Source: Schistocerca nitens (Eukaryota > Arthropoda > Insecta > Orthoptera > Acrididae). From it: a DNA stretch of 64,000 bases. The notes beneath the pieces were generated by a model. It was not told where the DNA came from, ran no database searches, and saw nothing but the letters and a program-made list of their open reading frames with translations. Within the stretch, counting starts at the first letter, position 1; the number at the start of each line of letters is the position of its first letter. The translations under genes were made by a program, and so were the position numbers. Positions 10,878-22,016 of the stretch are shown piece after piece. The DNA lies in contig NC_064616.1 of NCBI RefSeq assembly GCF_023898315.1, positions 539,949,602 through 540,013,601 on the forward strand, written 5' to 3'.

Positions 10878-12518
10878 ATGATGGGTAAACGTCAACCAAA
10901 GCCAGAAAATTCATACAGAATGAGATATCAAAAACCTGAACCAAGAGGATTCTGTTATTATATCAGGTACATTGATGGACATTATAGAGATCATGTGCTA
11001 TACAGAGGACCAAATTGTAATAAAAATATTGGATGTATGAAAATACAAGTAAAAAATATTCAAGGAGTACATTCTGAAATTGAAGAAATGAAACTGTGGA
11101 AGCCTGATGAACAATCAAGGTGTGTTAGATATGAAAAATGTACCCTGGGGTAAATATCATTACTCACAGAAAAGAAATCATAATGCTCATTTGACTGGAA
11201 AGTTTACAAACCCATTATGTAATAATTGTAACTAACACTATCTTCGTCTTGTACTAACTTATTGACATAATATCTCAGCAAATCTGTTTGTAAATGAACT
11301 TGGTTGTGATAAAAGAGAAATAGATTTAAAACCTAATCTCGAAGATAGATACACCAGGTCTGATAAGAAGATTTAAATGTATGGCTTCTTCACTTGAAAA
11401 GATTGCATCGAATTTGAAAACAGATCAAATTGAAAACTTTAAAAGAACTGTTCTATCTAGTGATCACAAAATGTGTTTACCCATATAATTACATGGATTC
11501 TAAGAAGGAATTTGAAGACACAATATTGCCAGCAAAGGAGGAATTTTACAGTAAACTGAAGCCTGTGTAATAAGTGATACAGATTATAAACGTGCAGAAA
11601 TGGTAGGGGAAAATTTAATACCAAAACTCCTGGTGAATGTCATGATCTATATCTCAACATTTATGTTTTGTTATAGGCTTATGTAGTCGACAATTTTAAA
11701 AAACTTGAATTAAAGTACACAATTAGCTTGGTGTTGGTGTTTAATGGATCCTGGTTTATTATGGGATAGAATTTGGAAATAACTTAATTATCGATTATTA
11801 TTATATGATTATGATAAAATTTTATAGGTTGAAAAAGTACTAAGAGGAGGAATATCGAATGTTGTAAAAAATATGTCCAAGCAAATAGGAAATATATGAA
11901 AGAATATGATGTTAAAAAGATATAACATAATGAGTCGATATTTACCATATGTTGGATTTGAATGGAATAGTCCAGATTATTTTGATTGTACAAAAATAAC
12001 TTAAATTTCAGATAAAGTGGTACTTGGGTATATGTTTGAAGTAGATCTAGAATATACAAAGTAATGACATGATTTACATGAAGATTTACCTCTCCCTCCA
12101 GAAAATAAAATTGTAAATAACACTAAAGAAAGCAAACTACTAAGTATTCTGGAGAACAAAAATTATTATCATTTTCACTTTAGACATCTTAAACAGTATC
12201 TATCTGTAGGAATAAAATTATAGAAATACAACATTTAACCAGTCTGATTGAAGAAATGTATAGATTTGAGTACTGAAATGAGAAGTAAAAGAAAAAATTA
12301 TTCTGAAAACGTTTTCCACAAGTTAATGAATAATTCACTATTTGGTAAGACAATGTAAGATATCAGTAGCAGAGGGAATATAAAATTAGTATCAAATGGA
12401 AAAAATGTGATAAACTTATAGCACAATAAACATTAAGTGAAGGTCTATTTTCAGTGAAAATCGTGTTGCTGTTCATGTAAGTAAAACTAAAATCAAGATT
12501 ACTAAACACATCTACTCA
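10878..12518 (+). pseudogene. Protein-primed family B DNA polymerase relic (Polinton/adintovirus-like), N-terminal and palm part
   Basis: Short coding-like blocks in shifting + frames read in the order of a protein-primed family B DNA polymerase. 10878-11153 has GFCYYIRYIDGHY and YRGPNCNKN. 11175-11235 has HLTGKFTNPLCNNCN, a zinc-type block at the start of the exonuclease domain. 11370-11480 has RFKCMASSLEKIASNL. 11640-11673 has CHDLYLNIYVLL, the Exo III position with Tyr where the family has Asp. 11840-12060 has LRGGIS and FEVDLEY. 12320-12355 has KLMNNSLFGKTM, the palm KxxxNSxxG motif. Many stops and frameshifts interrupt it. The enzyme replicates the DNA of Polinton/Maverick transposons and adintoviruses. 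Linear-plasmid polymerases are the alternative, but block spelling favours the Polinton/adintovirus type. A Tc1-like element cuts it at 12520. Confidence 0.78.
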
Positions 12519-12520
12519 TA

Positions 12521-13908
12521 CACTATTTGACATTAAAAATGCTACACCAAGACGAAATTCAGGTAATAAACAGGTATTCATTGGACAAATACATTATATT
12601 GACACGTGAGTACGTTTTCACGCAAATTGGTTGCATAGTTCCAGAGAAATCAGTACTCAGAACAACCACCCCTGGCAGTAATAACGGCCTTGATACGCCG
12701 GCGCATTGAGTCAAACAGAGCTCGGATGGTGTGTACAGGTACAGCTGCCCATGCAGTATTAACACGATACCACAGTTCATCAAGAGTAGTGACTGGCGTA
12801 TTGTGATGAGCCACTTGGTCGGCCACCATTAACCAGATGTTTACAATTGGTGAGAGATCTGGAGAATGTGCTGACCAGGGCAGCATTCGAACATTTTATC
12901 TATTCAGAAAGTGCTGTACAGGACCTGCAACATGCCGTCGTGCACTATCCTGCTGAAATGTAGGATTTCGCAGGGATAGAATGAAGGGTAGAACCACGGG
13001 TCGTAACACATCTGAAATGTAACGTCCACTGTTCAGAGTGCCGTCAATGCGAACAAGAGGTGAACGAGTCGTGTAACCAGTGGCACCCTATACCATCACT
13101 CCGGGTGATACGCCAGTAAGGCGATGACGAATATACGCTTCCAATGTGCGTTCACCGCGATATCGCCAAACACGGATGCGACCATCATGATGCTGTAAAC
13201 ATAACCTGGATTCATCTAAAGAAATGACGTTTTGCAATTCCTGCACCCAGGTTCGTCGTTGAGTACACCATCGCTGGCGCTACTGTCTGTGATGCAGCGT
13301 CAAGGGTAACCGCAGCCATGGTCTCCGAGCTGATAGTGTATGCTCCTGAAAATGTTGTCGAACTGTTCGTGCACATGGTTGTTGTCTTGCAAACGTCCCC
13401 ATCTGTTGACTCAGGGCTACACGATCCGTTACAGCCATGCGGATAAGATGCCTGTCATCTCGACTGCTAGTAATACGAGGCACTGGGATCCAGCACGGCG
13501 TTCCGTATTACCCTCCTGAGCCCACCGATTCCATATTCTGCTAACAGTCATTGGATCTTGACCAACGCGACCGGGAATGTCGCTATACGATAAGCCGCAA
13601 TCGCGATAGGCAACAATCCGAACTTTATCAAAGTCGGAAACGTGATGGTACGCAATTTTCCTCCTTATACGAGGCATCACAACAGCATTTCACCAGGCAA
13701 CGCCGGTCAACTGCTGTTTGTGTATGAGAAATCGGTTGGAAACTTTCCTGAAGTCAGCACGTTGTAGGTGTTGCCACCGGCGCCAACCTTGTGAGAATGC
13801 TGTGAAAAGCTAATCATTTGTATATCACAGCATCTTCTTCCTATCGGTTAAATTTCGCGTCTGTAGCACGTCATTTTCGTGGTGTAGCAATTTCAATGGC
13901 CAGTAGTG
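12521..13908 (-). mobile_element. Tc1/mariner-type transposon (inactive), 1388 bp
   Basis: The ends are imperfect inverted repeats: the left begins CACTATTTGACATTAAAAAT, and the right, read on the minus strand, begins CACTACTGGCCATTGAAATT; both continue with TGCTACACCA. TA stands on both sides (12519-12520 and 13909-13910), the canonical Tc1/mariner target duplication. One broken transposase gene on the minus strand fills the interior. It has inserted into the polymerase relic, whose blocks continue on the other side. Confidence 0.93.
12650..13677 (-). pseudogene. Tc1-like transposase, DD34E family, broken; Glu replaced by Val
   Basis: Reading from 13677 down: MPRIRRKIAYHHVSDFDKVR then a helix-turn-helix region (YRDCGLSYSDIPGRVG...VSRIWNRW), a second helix-turn-helix around 13280-13483, the first catalytic region DESRLCLQHHDGRIRVWRYR, the second catalytic Asp in FQQDSARRH (near 12935), and the third region SPDLSPIVNIW near 12835. 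Exactly 34 residues lie between the second Asp and the Val where family members have Glu (PIEN becomes PIVN), so it is a DD34E enzyme with its third catalytic residue lost. A stop codon (NR*NV) and frameshifts also break it. The C-terminal block VHTIRALFDSMRRRIKAVI is typical. Confidence 0.92.
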
Positions 13909-13910
13909 TA

Positions 13911-14480
13911 TGTTGCAATGAGTATAGTTCATTTAGTTAGAGAACTGATGTATGATTTTACTATAGAGTACTGAAATCAAAATATGGGGCAAATATTCCA
14001 TTGTGCTATCAAGACACAGAAAGTTGTATCTACAATATGGTAACAGAAGATTCGTATTATGACATTAAATCTATGATTAATTACTTTGATACAAGTGAAT
14101 ATTCGTCAGATAATATTTATGGTATCCTACAAGTAAACAATCAGGTTTTAGGAAAGATGACAGATATATTTAACGGATAAATAATGGAAGAATATTATGG
14201 ATTATGGGCTAAAATGTATGCTTATAATGTTTGCCGTAAAATAGAAAAGATATCTAAAGGTGTTTACAAATATGTTGTTAAAAATTGAGGAAGTTTAGAA
14301 GACTTCAAAAGATTGTCATTAAACAACAGAGAACAACACAGAACAACTAATACGATTCAAAGAGAAAAATATGAAATCTAAACAGTTGAGATAAACAAGG
14401 AAGCCATGAGTACTCATGATGATAAAATACGTGTTTTGGAAAATAAAATAGGTACATTACCATAGGGACATTAAACATTG
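13911..14480 (+). pseudogene. Family B DNA polymerase relic, C-terminal part
   Basis: Right of the Tc1-like element the same order of blocks continues: KSKYGANIPLCYQDTESC near 13977-14030 is palm motif C, with DTES where the active site of the family is DTDS, so the second Asp is Glu. Then SMINYFDTSEYSSDN, IYGILQVNNQVLGKM, GLWAKMYAY, KGVYKYVVKN, and the end block NKEAMSTHDDKIRVLEN before GTLP near 14455. This last cluster matches the C-terminal thumb of the Polinton/adintovirus polymerases. The frame is open from about 13980 to 14177 and then has stops (14178, 14286, 14380). No packaging ATPase, protease, integrase or capsid gene of such elements is seen nearby. Confidence 0.8.
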
Positions 14481-14841
14481 TAAGAAATCTAATAAAAATT
14501 TTCCTATGTAAATGGAAATATTTCTAAAACGCTCAATAATGATACCAACACTATATTGTTACAAATATTAGTGAGTTACACGTAGAAACTTACATAATTT
14601 TATAAGTTGTGAACATTTATCTACCAGATATGGAGTAAAAGTATATTTGGAACTCGATAACAAATTTAACTTATTATAACTAATAGATATTCCAAAATAA
14701 TTAGTAACTGCGGTTTTAAAATTTTTGAAAATGGAAATATAAAGGAAGGAATGAAGTTAAAAAAAATGAACTGCGTGATTAGGAATTAACTCAGACTTAA
14801 TATTTAGAACTTTTTTCCTGTTCAGTTTTATAATCTTTAAA
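14481..14841. other. AT-rich gene-free stretch after the polymerase relic
   Basis: No open frame or repeat I can name. The base composition stays like that of the relic, so it may be the worn remainder of the same insertion. Confidence 0.3.
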
Positions 14842-15125
14842 AGGTCCGTTCGTAGCTCGTGTTATCGCGGAAGCATTCTCGCTTCCCGAACACGGGTTCC
14901 CGAGTTTGATTCCTGGCAGGGTCATGGATTCTCACCTGCCTTGAGATGAGTTGGTGTTGTGTCGACTTCATCATCATCATCATCCTGATTCATCCCCATT
15001 AGGGTCCAGGAAGGCAATGGCAAACCATCTCCACTACGAACTTGCCTAGTATGGCAGTGTGGGTGTCCTGCATCATTCTGATACGCATTGTCAAGGGGTA
15101 TGGGACTTCATCATCATCATCATTA
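14842..15125 (+). repeat. Second tRNA-derived SINE family, + strand, TCA-repeat tail
   Basis: A tRNA-like head (GGTCCGTTCGTAGCTCGTG, box B-like GAGTTTGATTCCTGGCAG near 14909), a first TCATCATCATCATCA tract near 14970, the body block GGCAATGGCAAACCATCTCC near 15017, and a terminal TCATCATCATCATC tract near 15110-15123 are the layout of a widespread arthropod SINE ending in TCA repeats. It is unrelated in body to the main SINE of this window. No clean target duplication could be picked out. Confidence 0.75.
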
Positions 15126-15380
15126 AATGGCCAACACCAAGAAATGTACTCAGTGTATGGATTAAAAAATGTTGAAGGATATTATCGAGATAAGTATCAA
15201 ACAATTATGTTATGTAATACAAGTAAAGAACGTGTTACGAAATACAAAGAAATGAAAGATACATGTGAATGCAGTAGAATGGTAAACAAGTATTGTCTCA
15301 AAAACTTTTACAAAGAACTGTTCATAAAAAAACATATGGCTGCTTCAGCAGAAAACATCAGAAAAATTTTAGAGAAATAA
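15124..15380 (+). CDS. Unrecognised short open frame, likely relic
   Basis: The longer open frame starts inside the SINE at 15042; the part outside it gives about 85 codons ending LRKILEK-like (ENIRKILEK). It is Lys/Tyr/Cys-rich with NVEGYYRDKYQT and ECSRMVNKYC, and no stop until 15378. I recognise no family. Its A-rich codon usage resembles the polymerase relic upstream, so it may be another gene fragment of the same virus-like insertion; this is inference only. Confidence 0.25.
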
Positions 15381-15671
15381 TTTTTTTCCTTATTTCATTA
15401 AATCTAATTTTCGTTTTCTTGCATTCACTTTTTTGATAACAAAGACAATTGTTTAAGAGAAGTCAACGTTATAAGAAAAAAATACTCTTCCTCTTTATTT
15501 TCCAAGTATTTCATAATGAAATAGAAGATTTTTTTATTGAAAATAAGTGAGATAAGCATGAAATTTAGATGATAGTAGCAGGTATCAGCAGGTTCTAGGT
15601 AACTTTTGCAAAGAAAACGAGTGAGTGAGTCTAACAATGTTGATCAACGGTCTTTCCAACAGTTGTTATGA

Positions 15672-15920
15672 TTGTTTGACATGGGGACATCAAGGACTTC
15701 AAACCTCAAGCCGATTGAAACGCTGGAAAAATGTTGCCTTCGCCTAATCCTAGGGGCAGTGACATGGGTGGGAGTTCATTACCTTCATGACCAACTACAT
15801 CAACCAACGATATTGGACTCGATCACTTGCTTTATTCATAGATTCATCAATAGAACAGAGGTTTTACATCCCAAATTCCATCATCTGGAATACACGAGCT
15901 CTGTCCACTCTGTCCACTGA
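15672..15920 (+). pseudogene. 3' end of a non-LTR retrotransposon reverse transcriptase
   Basis: The frame contains LEKCCLRLILGAVTWVG, then LHDQLHQPTILDSI and FIHRFINRTEVLHPKFHH. This matches the C-terminal tail of Jockey/R1-like LINE ORF2 proteins, where a conserved CLR-I-GAPW-V block is followed by a helix with the P-T-L--- pattern. Only this tail is present; no RT palm lies upstream. It is a 5'-truncated fragment of a LINE family different from the one at 56477-61420. Confidence 0.6.
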
Positions 15921-16045
15921 GTTTGAGTGACACATTCTATCACAGAATTTTCGAAATAACATGACACCTAGGGATATACTTATATAATATCAAGGCTCAA
16001 GGACAAACAGTCTTTAAGATAAGCAAATAAAGAAAATACTACCCA

Positions 16046-17040
16046 TCAATCTCTCACACAGAAGTCCACACACAAAGTCGGTTGCACATCAGGACACCAC
16101 AAAAATAGAAAAGGCAACATGCTGTAATCCTTACAGCCAGATGTTGGTGTCTTGATGGTTTCCTCTCCTTGTTTCCGCTCATTTCTGGCAGTCGTCTTCT
16201 TCTCGCCACTTGATCCTATGGCATCCCTATGAAGGATCGGCACCTACTGCAGCTGGTCAGAGCATTTCACATTGACAGGATTCCTGTTGCTGAACTTGGG
16301 CAGGTTTCCGTACTTCTAGTAACTGAAACTTGGTGGAGAGCTGTCGGATTTTGGTGACTTTGGTTCGAGCAGCAGAGCTACGTCCAAATATTCTTTCAGC
16401 AGGAATATTTCTGCGTTCTTCTTGTGCCACAGTGGCCCCACGAATAACCGCACTGGCCACGTGTTCTGACTGCACCTTTGCCTCAGAGAGATGTCGCTTC
16501 AGAAGCCTAGCCTTCTTTCTTTGTTGATGATGGTTGTGATGTCCACCATCCACAGGAACCTTCGGATTACAGATTTCAACATTCCCTTCCACTTTGATTC
16601 GGCTTGTGGATCCTTGGTGACGATGTAGGCCGCTGCTGTTTGTGTGTTCACCTTCTAGTAGTCTTCGTCATGGAAGGGGTGCGGCAGTGCTCTACCACAA
16701 ATGCTGCAGTTTATCCTGTAGCCGTGCTTCGAGCTCTGGGCGATCAGTCACCTCTTCGGTGCCCACTGTCCCTTTCCGTTATCATGAATGACAAGGGCGG
16801 AAGTGAATGGGTCTTCTGCACGTGCCTGCTGGGGAACTGGTCGACATCGTGTCAACGTCTCCCAGCACTTCATTTCTGCTTTGTCCGCTACGTCCACGGC
16901 TGTTTATTGATGGCCATTGCCACGACCTGCAGCATAGGATTGCTGCAGCTTTTTGTAGGCTCAGCTTCCTGCTCTTCAATTGTCAACCTCTTATTCCGAG
17001 CGCTCTCCATGGTCATCTAAGAATTTTCGCTGGAATCACA
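16046..17040 (-). pseudogene. Unidentified GC-richer region with broken minus-strand frames
   Basis: Minus-strand frames at 16257-16592 (111 codons, with HHNHHQQRKKARLLKRHL and RNIPAERIFGRSSAARTK) and 16046-16243 are basic and coding-like. A further ATG at about 17010 opens a short frame with NKRLTIEEQEAEP. Plus-strand frames overlap (16604-17020) but look less protein-like. The base composition is higher in GC than the flanks. It could be ORF1 of a LINE or a remnant of a host gene; I recognise no domain. Confidence 0.3.
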
Positions 17041-19467
17041 TGTGTAAGATACTCGTCACTGTCTTCCTCTTGTCTGCTTGGCACTGAGGCCCTCAGTCAG
17101 AGGGCCCACTGAGCAGAATGACTGGCTGTAGAGCGTGTTTACCTTATCTGTTTGTTTCCTTTTTCCTAGAATCGAATAATTTTGAAGCAACTCCTTCAAT
17201 GCATCACACCTTTTCACTGTTACAAAAAGTTATTCCATGAAAATTACTGCATCAATTTGTGTCCTTATTTACAGATACTGGAGGCCATTTTTCAGTCTAT
17301 TAATTGCAAAACCAAAATCATTTTTCGGTTTCAGATATCTGACACATCCTGTGGATGAAAATTCAATGTTAAAAACATCCAAGTTGTATTGAAAATTTTT
17401 ACTGTGTCACGAAAACAATGAAGAATAATAAAATATTGAACAAGAAGACGCAAAAACAGAAAATCCACAACGATGATTCAGCGAAGCGAAACCAGGTTAA
17501 CTTCTAATATTAACAGAGGACGACGCCTTTGTCACACGAACTTTACAAGAAAAATTTTCTCCACAAGAACCCTTAACCTTGACTTCCTGTTCTGTCCCGC
17601 TGTGGCAGCCTGTGTGAATGCTGCAATTTTAAACACACTGTGGAATATTCTCTTCCCTCGTCCTTTATATGAATTTTAATTTCGAGATTAAGGGAGATAG
17701 TCATTATCAAACTGATAAAACATTTTACTAAGTGATTCGTTTTATATGGTGCAGTTCACACATACTTATGTCAGTGACTGCTTGTCACCTCCGCTTTCTG
17801 ATGTTAGTAAGAGGACATTCACAGCCATGTAGGACCCATTACTATTTACTGTGACTGTTACAAGACGTAGTTCATATAAAACATAATAGAAGCATCAGAC
17901 CATTATTTTATATTTGTTTTGGTCCAGGATATTAATACACAAGAGAGGAACTGCTTTTATGGGCGTGCAGAACGGCATTTGTCTACTGTAAAGCACTTTT
18001 ACCTAGTTGACGTTATTTGCGATGCTGAACGTGCATCACATGAATTGCTGCAGAATCTCGTTCATCAGAAATATGAAAAAAATATATCAGCTCACTTACG
18101 AAAAGTGAAGATTTGCATTTGAGCATGTAGTAGACCTGAAGTTTCCAATATTTATATCGTCTATAAAGATGAAGGAGACAAACTAATATTCACCATTTGA
18201 AGCATGTAAACAATGATGCTTCGTATGCTCCATCTGTTCGTCAAAATACCTATATGCATCAAACTCAGTGATTTTCACAACAAATATGTATCTGCCACAG
18301 TTGACAGTGACCGCACACGACTATGAATTACCGCAGGAGTCACACGCTGCACACGGCCGAAATTGTTTTTCAACAACTTTGGTCAGTCTGAGGGGAACGT
18401 GCATTATCTGGACAATATTTTTTATTCTCATTTAGTAAGGAAATCACCGGTATTCGTTTAAGGAAGATGAAGGATATTAAAAAAATTCCCTGTTTAAAAA
18501 CAGGAATGACATGGTTTGAAACGTAACATTTTATTATTATTCAAGATATTAATCTTCTAAACCAATAAGCACAGCCTGACTGCAGAATCGAAGCACCCAG
18601 AAGTGGAGGAGAAAACGAAATGAAACTTCACCGTGGGACATTACCTAAAACATACTGCTAGTGTAGTTACTCTACCTAAACAGCATCTGAAATGAGCAAA
18701 CCAGTTGCATAATTGCTCGATATTGCTCATATATTACGTACAGAAGCTATGCATGGCTCCGTTGAAAAAGATAACTCGATGTAGTCGTAGCGTCGAGCCG
18801 CGCACTTCTGCTTTCATGCCCCGCGGCTAGTTCGCTGCAGATAATAACCTGCAGCTGTGAGCCTACAGACAAATAATGTATGCATTGGCTAGAGTTGCTA
18901 TTTAATAAAATATAGATAAATACAAATAAAAGTTAAATTAATGGTTTAATAACATGGGTTTCATTCGGAAGTGTGTAACTGATGAAGGTGGCAAACAATT
19001 ACGTTGAATAATACTTAACCAAGAAAAGACATCTCAAATAAATGGGAAATCGTCCTACGATATTCACTGATAATGAAAATAGAATACTTCTTATCAAACA
19101 AAGCAAAGTTACATTGAAAGCCATACAAGAATGGTAGAAAAATCCCGATACTAGATTTGTCATCAAAGATATGCAAAAACATTGTCATTTTACGATCACA
19201 ATACATGAACCATTCACCAGCTCAAATCATTTCAGAGTTCAGATACAGAAATTTACATTTACGATACAAGTCTATCCTCAGTTCTGTAATACAAGCGAAA
19301 AAGGAAGAGTCCTACACTGGAGTACAGTCAGACCTCTCGAAACATAAAGTCCCATTAGAAGTTAAAGTGTGGTAGCGGCCGTTCACCACCCAGAATCTTT
19401 CATACACTCCAAGATAAACCAAATGGTCCCATAGCCAGAACGAACTTCCAAGTGTCCAGAATAGCTA
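17041..19467. other. AT-rich stretch without recognisable genes
   Basis: Frames of 63-72 codons occur but none has a recognisable domain or a partner elsewhere in the window. No LTR, SINE or inverted repeat stands out by eye. Confidence 0.4.
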
Positions 19468-19477
19468 ACTTTAGCTT

Positions 19478-19669
19478 GCCGGCCGATGTGGCCGTGCGGT
19501 TCTAGGCGCTTCAGTCTGGAACCGTGTGACCGCTATGGTCGCAGGTTCGAATCCTGCCTCGGGCATGGATGTGTGTGATGTCCTTAGGCTAGTTAGGTTG
19601 AAGTAGTTCTAAGTTTTAGGGGACTGATGACCACAGATGATAAGTCTAATGGTGCTCAGAGCAATTTTT
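19478..19669 (+). repeat. Main-family SINE with perfect 9-bp target duplication
   Basis: Head GCCGGCCGATGTGGCCGTGC, box B GGTTCGAATCCTGCC near 19544, tail with GTGATGTCCTTAGGCTAG and GGTGCTCAGAGCAATTTT. The duplication ACTTTAGCT stands at 19468-19476 and 19671-19679. The head resembles a class II tRNA (serine/leucine type, with a long variable arm). Confidence 0.96.
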
Positions 19670-19679
19670 CACTTTAGCT

Positions 19680-20807
19680 CTTTACTCGTAAAGTCGCAGT
19701 TTTCCTAGTGTTCTGGTACAGCCTACTTCTCTAATGGCTGATGCTCTATATACATGATTTGACTCAACAACACCACTTCCCACACTCAACTAATATATTT
19801 CAACAATACTTAAAGGGGTGTAATATAAGTTCAGTCACACTGCCAACCGTCACAATAAATATAAATAGAGGTCTGTCCCTAAATAAATAATCCAGGAATA
19901 TAATGTAAGTTTGCACATGATAAATCACAACAGATTGTCATTAAATGTTATTTAAACAGTTATTAAGCCCTGCTCATCACAAGCGCTTTTGGCACTCCTT
20001 GTTGAAGTTGCTGTCAACTGACACATATGATTCACCACTTCTTAAATTACCATGATTTTGAATTTCCAGTTGTAATTAATGTTTATTGAAGTTATAGCCA
20101 AAACAGTAACTGTTTATTAAATAAATACAGAAGTATGACAAAACTTGAGGCATTCACGCTGCACTCATTTGCTGTGTAATTGTGGAGCATAAGGAGTTCT
20201 GACAATCTGCACAGTTAAAAGATACGAAAAACGTAATAAAACGAAATAACATAGACAGGCGTATGTATCTTCTAGAGATGATAGTTATAGTGTAATGTTA
20301 TCATCTGAGGTAATCTATGCTGAAATTGCATGGAACGTTTAAGAGTAAAATTCCGAGGTTCATTGTATAATTGTTTTTCGCTGAGAAATATTAACTTCTA
20401 TACTTTGAAAGGTACCAAAATATTGTTGTGTCATTGGATGCATTTATCTGAAATCATTGGTGTATTCCGATTTGCAGTAATACGTAACTGTAAATAGTTA
20501 TATATTCTCAAAAAGCTATAATAAGCCATCTATCAGCTTGTCTGACACTCCAGAATTTAAAGGAGCATTGGCTGCCCTCTTAAGGGACCATCGTCCATCA
20601 TACTTGTTCAAACAGGAATTTACCCATTTCCGATGATGCTGCTCGCCTTTGTACCTGGACTCGCCGTACCAGTTGCTCAGCCTCACCTGCTGTGGAGCGC
20701 CATAAGACCTGGGACTACTAGCGGTTAGTCATACAACGATTTCACGTCCCCACACACCAGCTCCAGGCGGCTAAATATCTCGCCTACATAAAGCCCAACG
20801 TTACAAC
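19680..20807. other. Gene-free stretch left of composite repeat A
   Basis: No credible frame and no named repeat seen. Its right border is where similarity to copy B starts. Confidence 0.4.
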
Positions 20808-20944
20808 AGCTTTAAAGCATATATTTTGTCTTTTAACAGGTAACAAAATCGAGTAAATTTTTTTTTTTTAATCTCTCTGTTTGAACCCACTCATCAGAAT
20901 AATTTTACATCCCTCTAACGTAGATGCATGCGTAATCAGATGAG

Positions 20945-21345
20945 TTCAGATATCAGTTGGTAAGCTGAAAGTAGATTTCGAGTGTGACAAAACCACACGA
21001 GACCAAAGACCCACGTAGTCAACAAAGCAACGTACAGGCTGGTGGTGGCTCCATAATGGTGAGAGGTTCTTTACATGGAATGGTCTGTGTCTTCTGCTCC
21101 AGCTGAACCGATCATTGATTCGAAATGGTCACGTTCGGCTACTGGGAGACCATTTGCAGCTATTCATGAACATCATATTTCCAAACAACGATGTAATTTT
21201 TGTGGAAGATAGTGCACCATATAAAGGCAGCATAACTCAGTTTTAGGGAGGGACTTCGGACGAGGTCTTGAGCCTATGTCGTGCCGTGTTGATGCATTGC
21301 GCCAGGCAAAAAGAGATCTGGCATGATATTTGGTGGGATCCTATG
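20945..21345 (+). pseudogene. Tc1-like transposase fragment 1 in copy A
   Basis: Short blocks in changing + frames: AESRFRV near 20960, QSNVQAGGGSIMVRGSLHGM near 21030-21083 and LLGDHLQLFMNIIFPNNDVI followed by FVEDSAPYKG near 21145-21228. These match the middle of Tc1/mariner transposases around the second catalytic Asp (here in VEDSAP). The C-terminal third with the final Glu is not found next to it. The second transposase fragment (24430-25405) has its own copy of this segment, so it is another element. Confidence 0.75.
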
Positions 21346-21599
21346 ACCTTGGTCTAATTAGTGTATATTGTCCATAATACCCAGAAAAGTGAAGTGGTAA
21401 TGAGAGCTTATTAGGAAATAACTTTGTTGCCTGACATGGTATGGTGACTTTCTGGTTACAGTAGTGCACGATACTACATCGCAGTGCGAACGTGGAAGGT
21501 GAGTACAAAAAATATCTAAGCGGCAACCTTAACGGCTTGCGGTTAACGTGATTAAATTTACTGACAATGAGAAAGAAATTGCAAATTTGCGATAAGGCC

Positions 21600-21727
21600 T
21601 TATGGGACCATACTGCTGAGGTCATCGGTCCGTAAGCTTACACACTAGTTAAGCTAACTTAAACGTACTTACGCTAAGGACAGCACACAAACCCATACCC
21701 GAGGGTGGCCTCGAACCTCCGATGGGG
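21600..21727 (-). repeat. Old SINE 3' fragment in copy A
   Basis: Minus-strand SINE remnant (CTGAGGTCATCGGTC ... CCCATACCCGAGGGTGGCCT ... TCGAACCTCCGATGGGG) lacking most of its tRNA head. It is present at the same place in copy B (53085-53197), so it inserted before the two copies separated. Confidence 0.75.
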
Positions 21728-22016
21728 GAAAATGAGAAAGAGAAAGGATTTATCATGGCAGCTGAGCAGGCAACGGATCGTGCAGGCAGAATGCTGTAGT
21801 GGAGTAACAGTACGTTTTGCTCAAACAGGTTATTCAGCAGAGAACCGAACATCAAGGCTAGCAACGAAACTTTTAGAAAAATGTCTTAAAAGACGCCAAA
21901 ATAAACCTGTTGTTATGTGTGAAAGAGTAGACATAGTTGCAAGAAGGTCATACCACATTAGGTTTTTATGCAAGAATGAAGCAACACAATCAGTGCGGAA
22001 ATGTCTTTTGCACTGA
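21705..22016 (+). other. Open frame of 103 codons conserved in both composite copies, function unknown
   Basis: The frame starts inside the old SINE fragment and runs through KRKDLSWQLSRQRI, SRLATKLLEKCLKRRQNKPV and YHIRFLCKNEATQSV. Copy B has an equally long frame at 53174-53485 with 18 of 103 residues changed and no indel. The opposite strand is also largely open here. I recognise no family. The amount of replacement change argues against strong protein constraint; it is listed because the frame survived in both copies. Confidence 0.3.

Noticed and set aside
16604..17020. 138-codon + strand frame as a possible host gene
   Set aside because: Cys/Leu/Ser-rich translation of a GC-rich region without domains; the opposite strand looks at least as protein-like.
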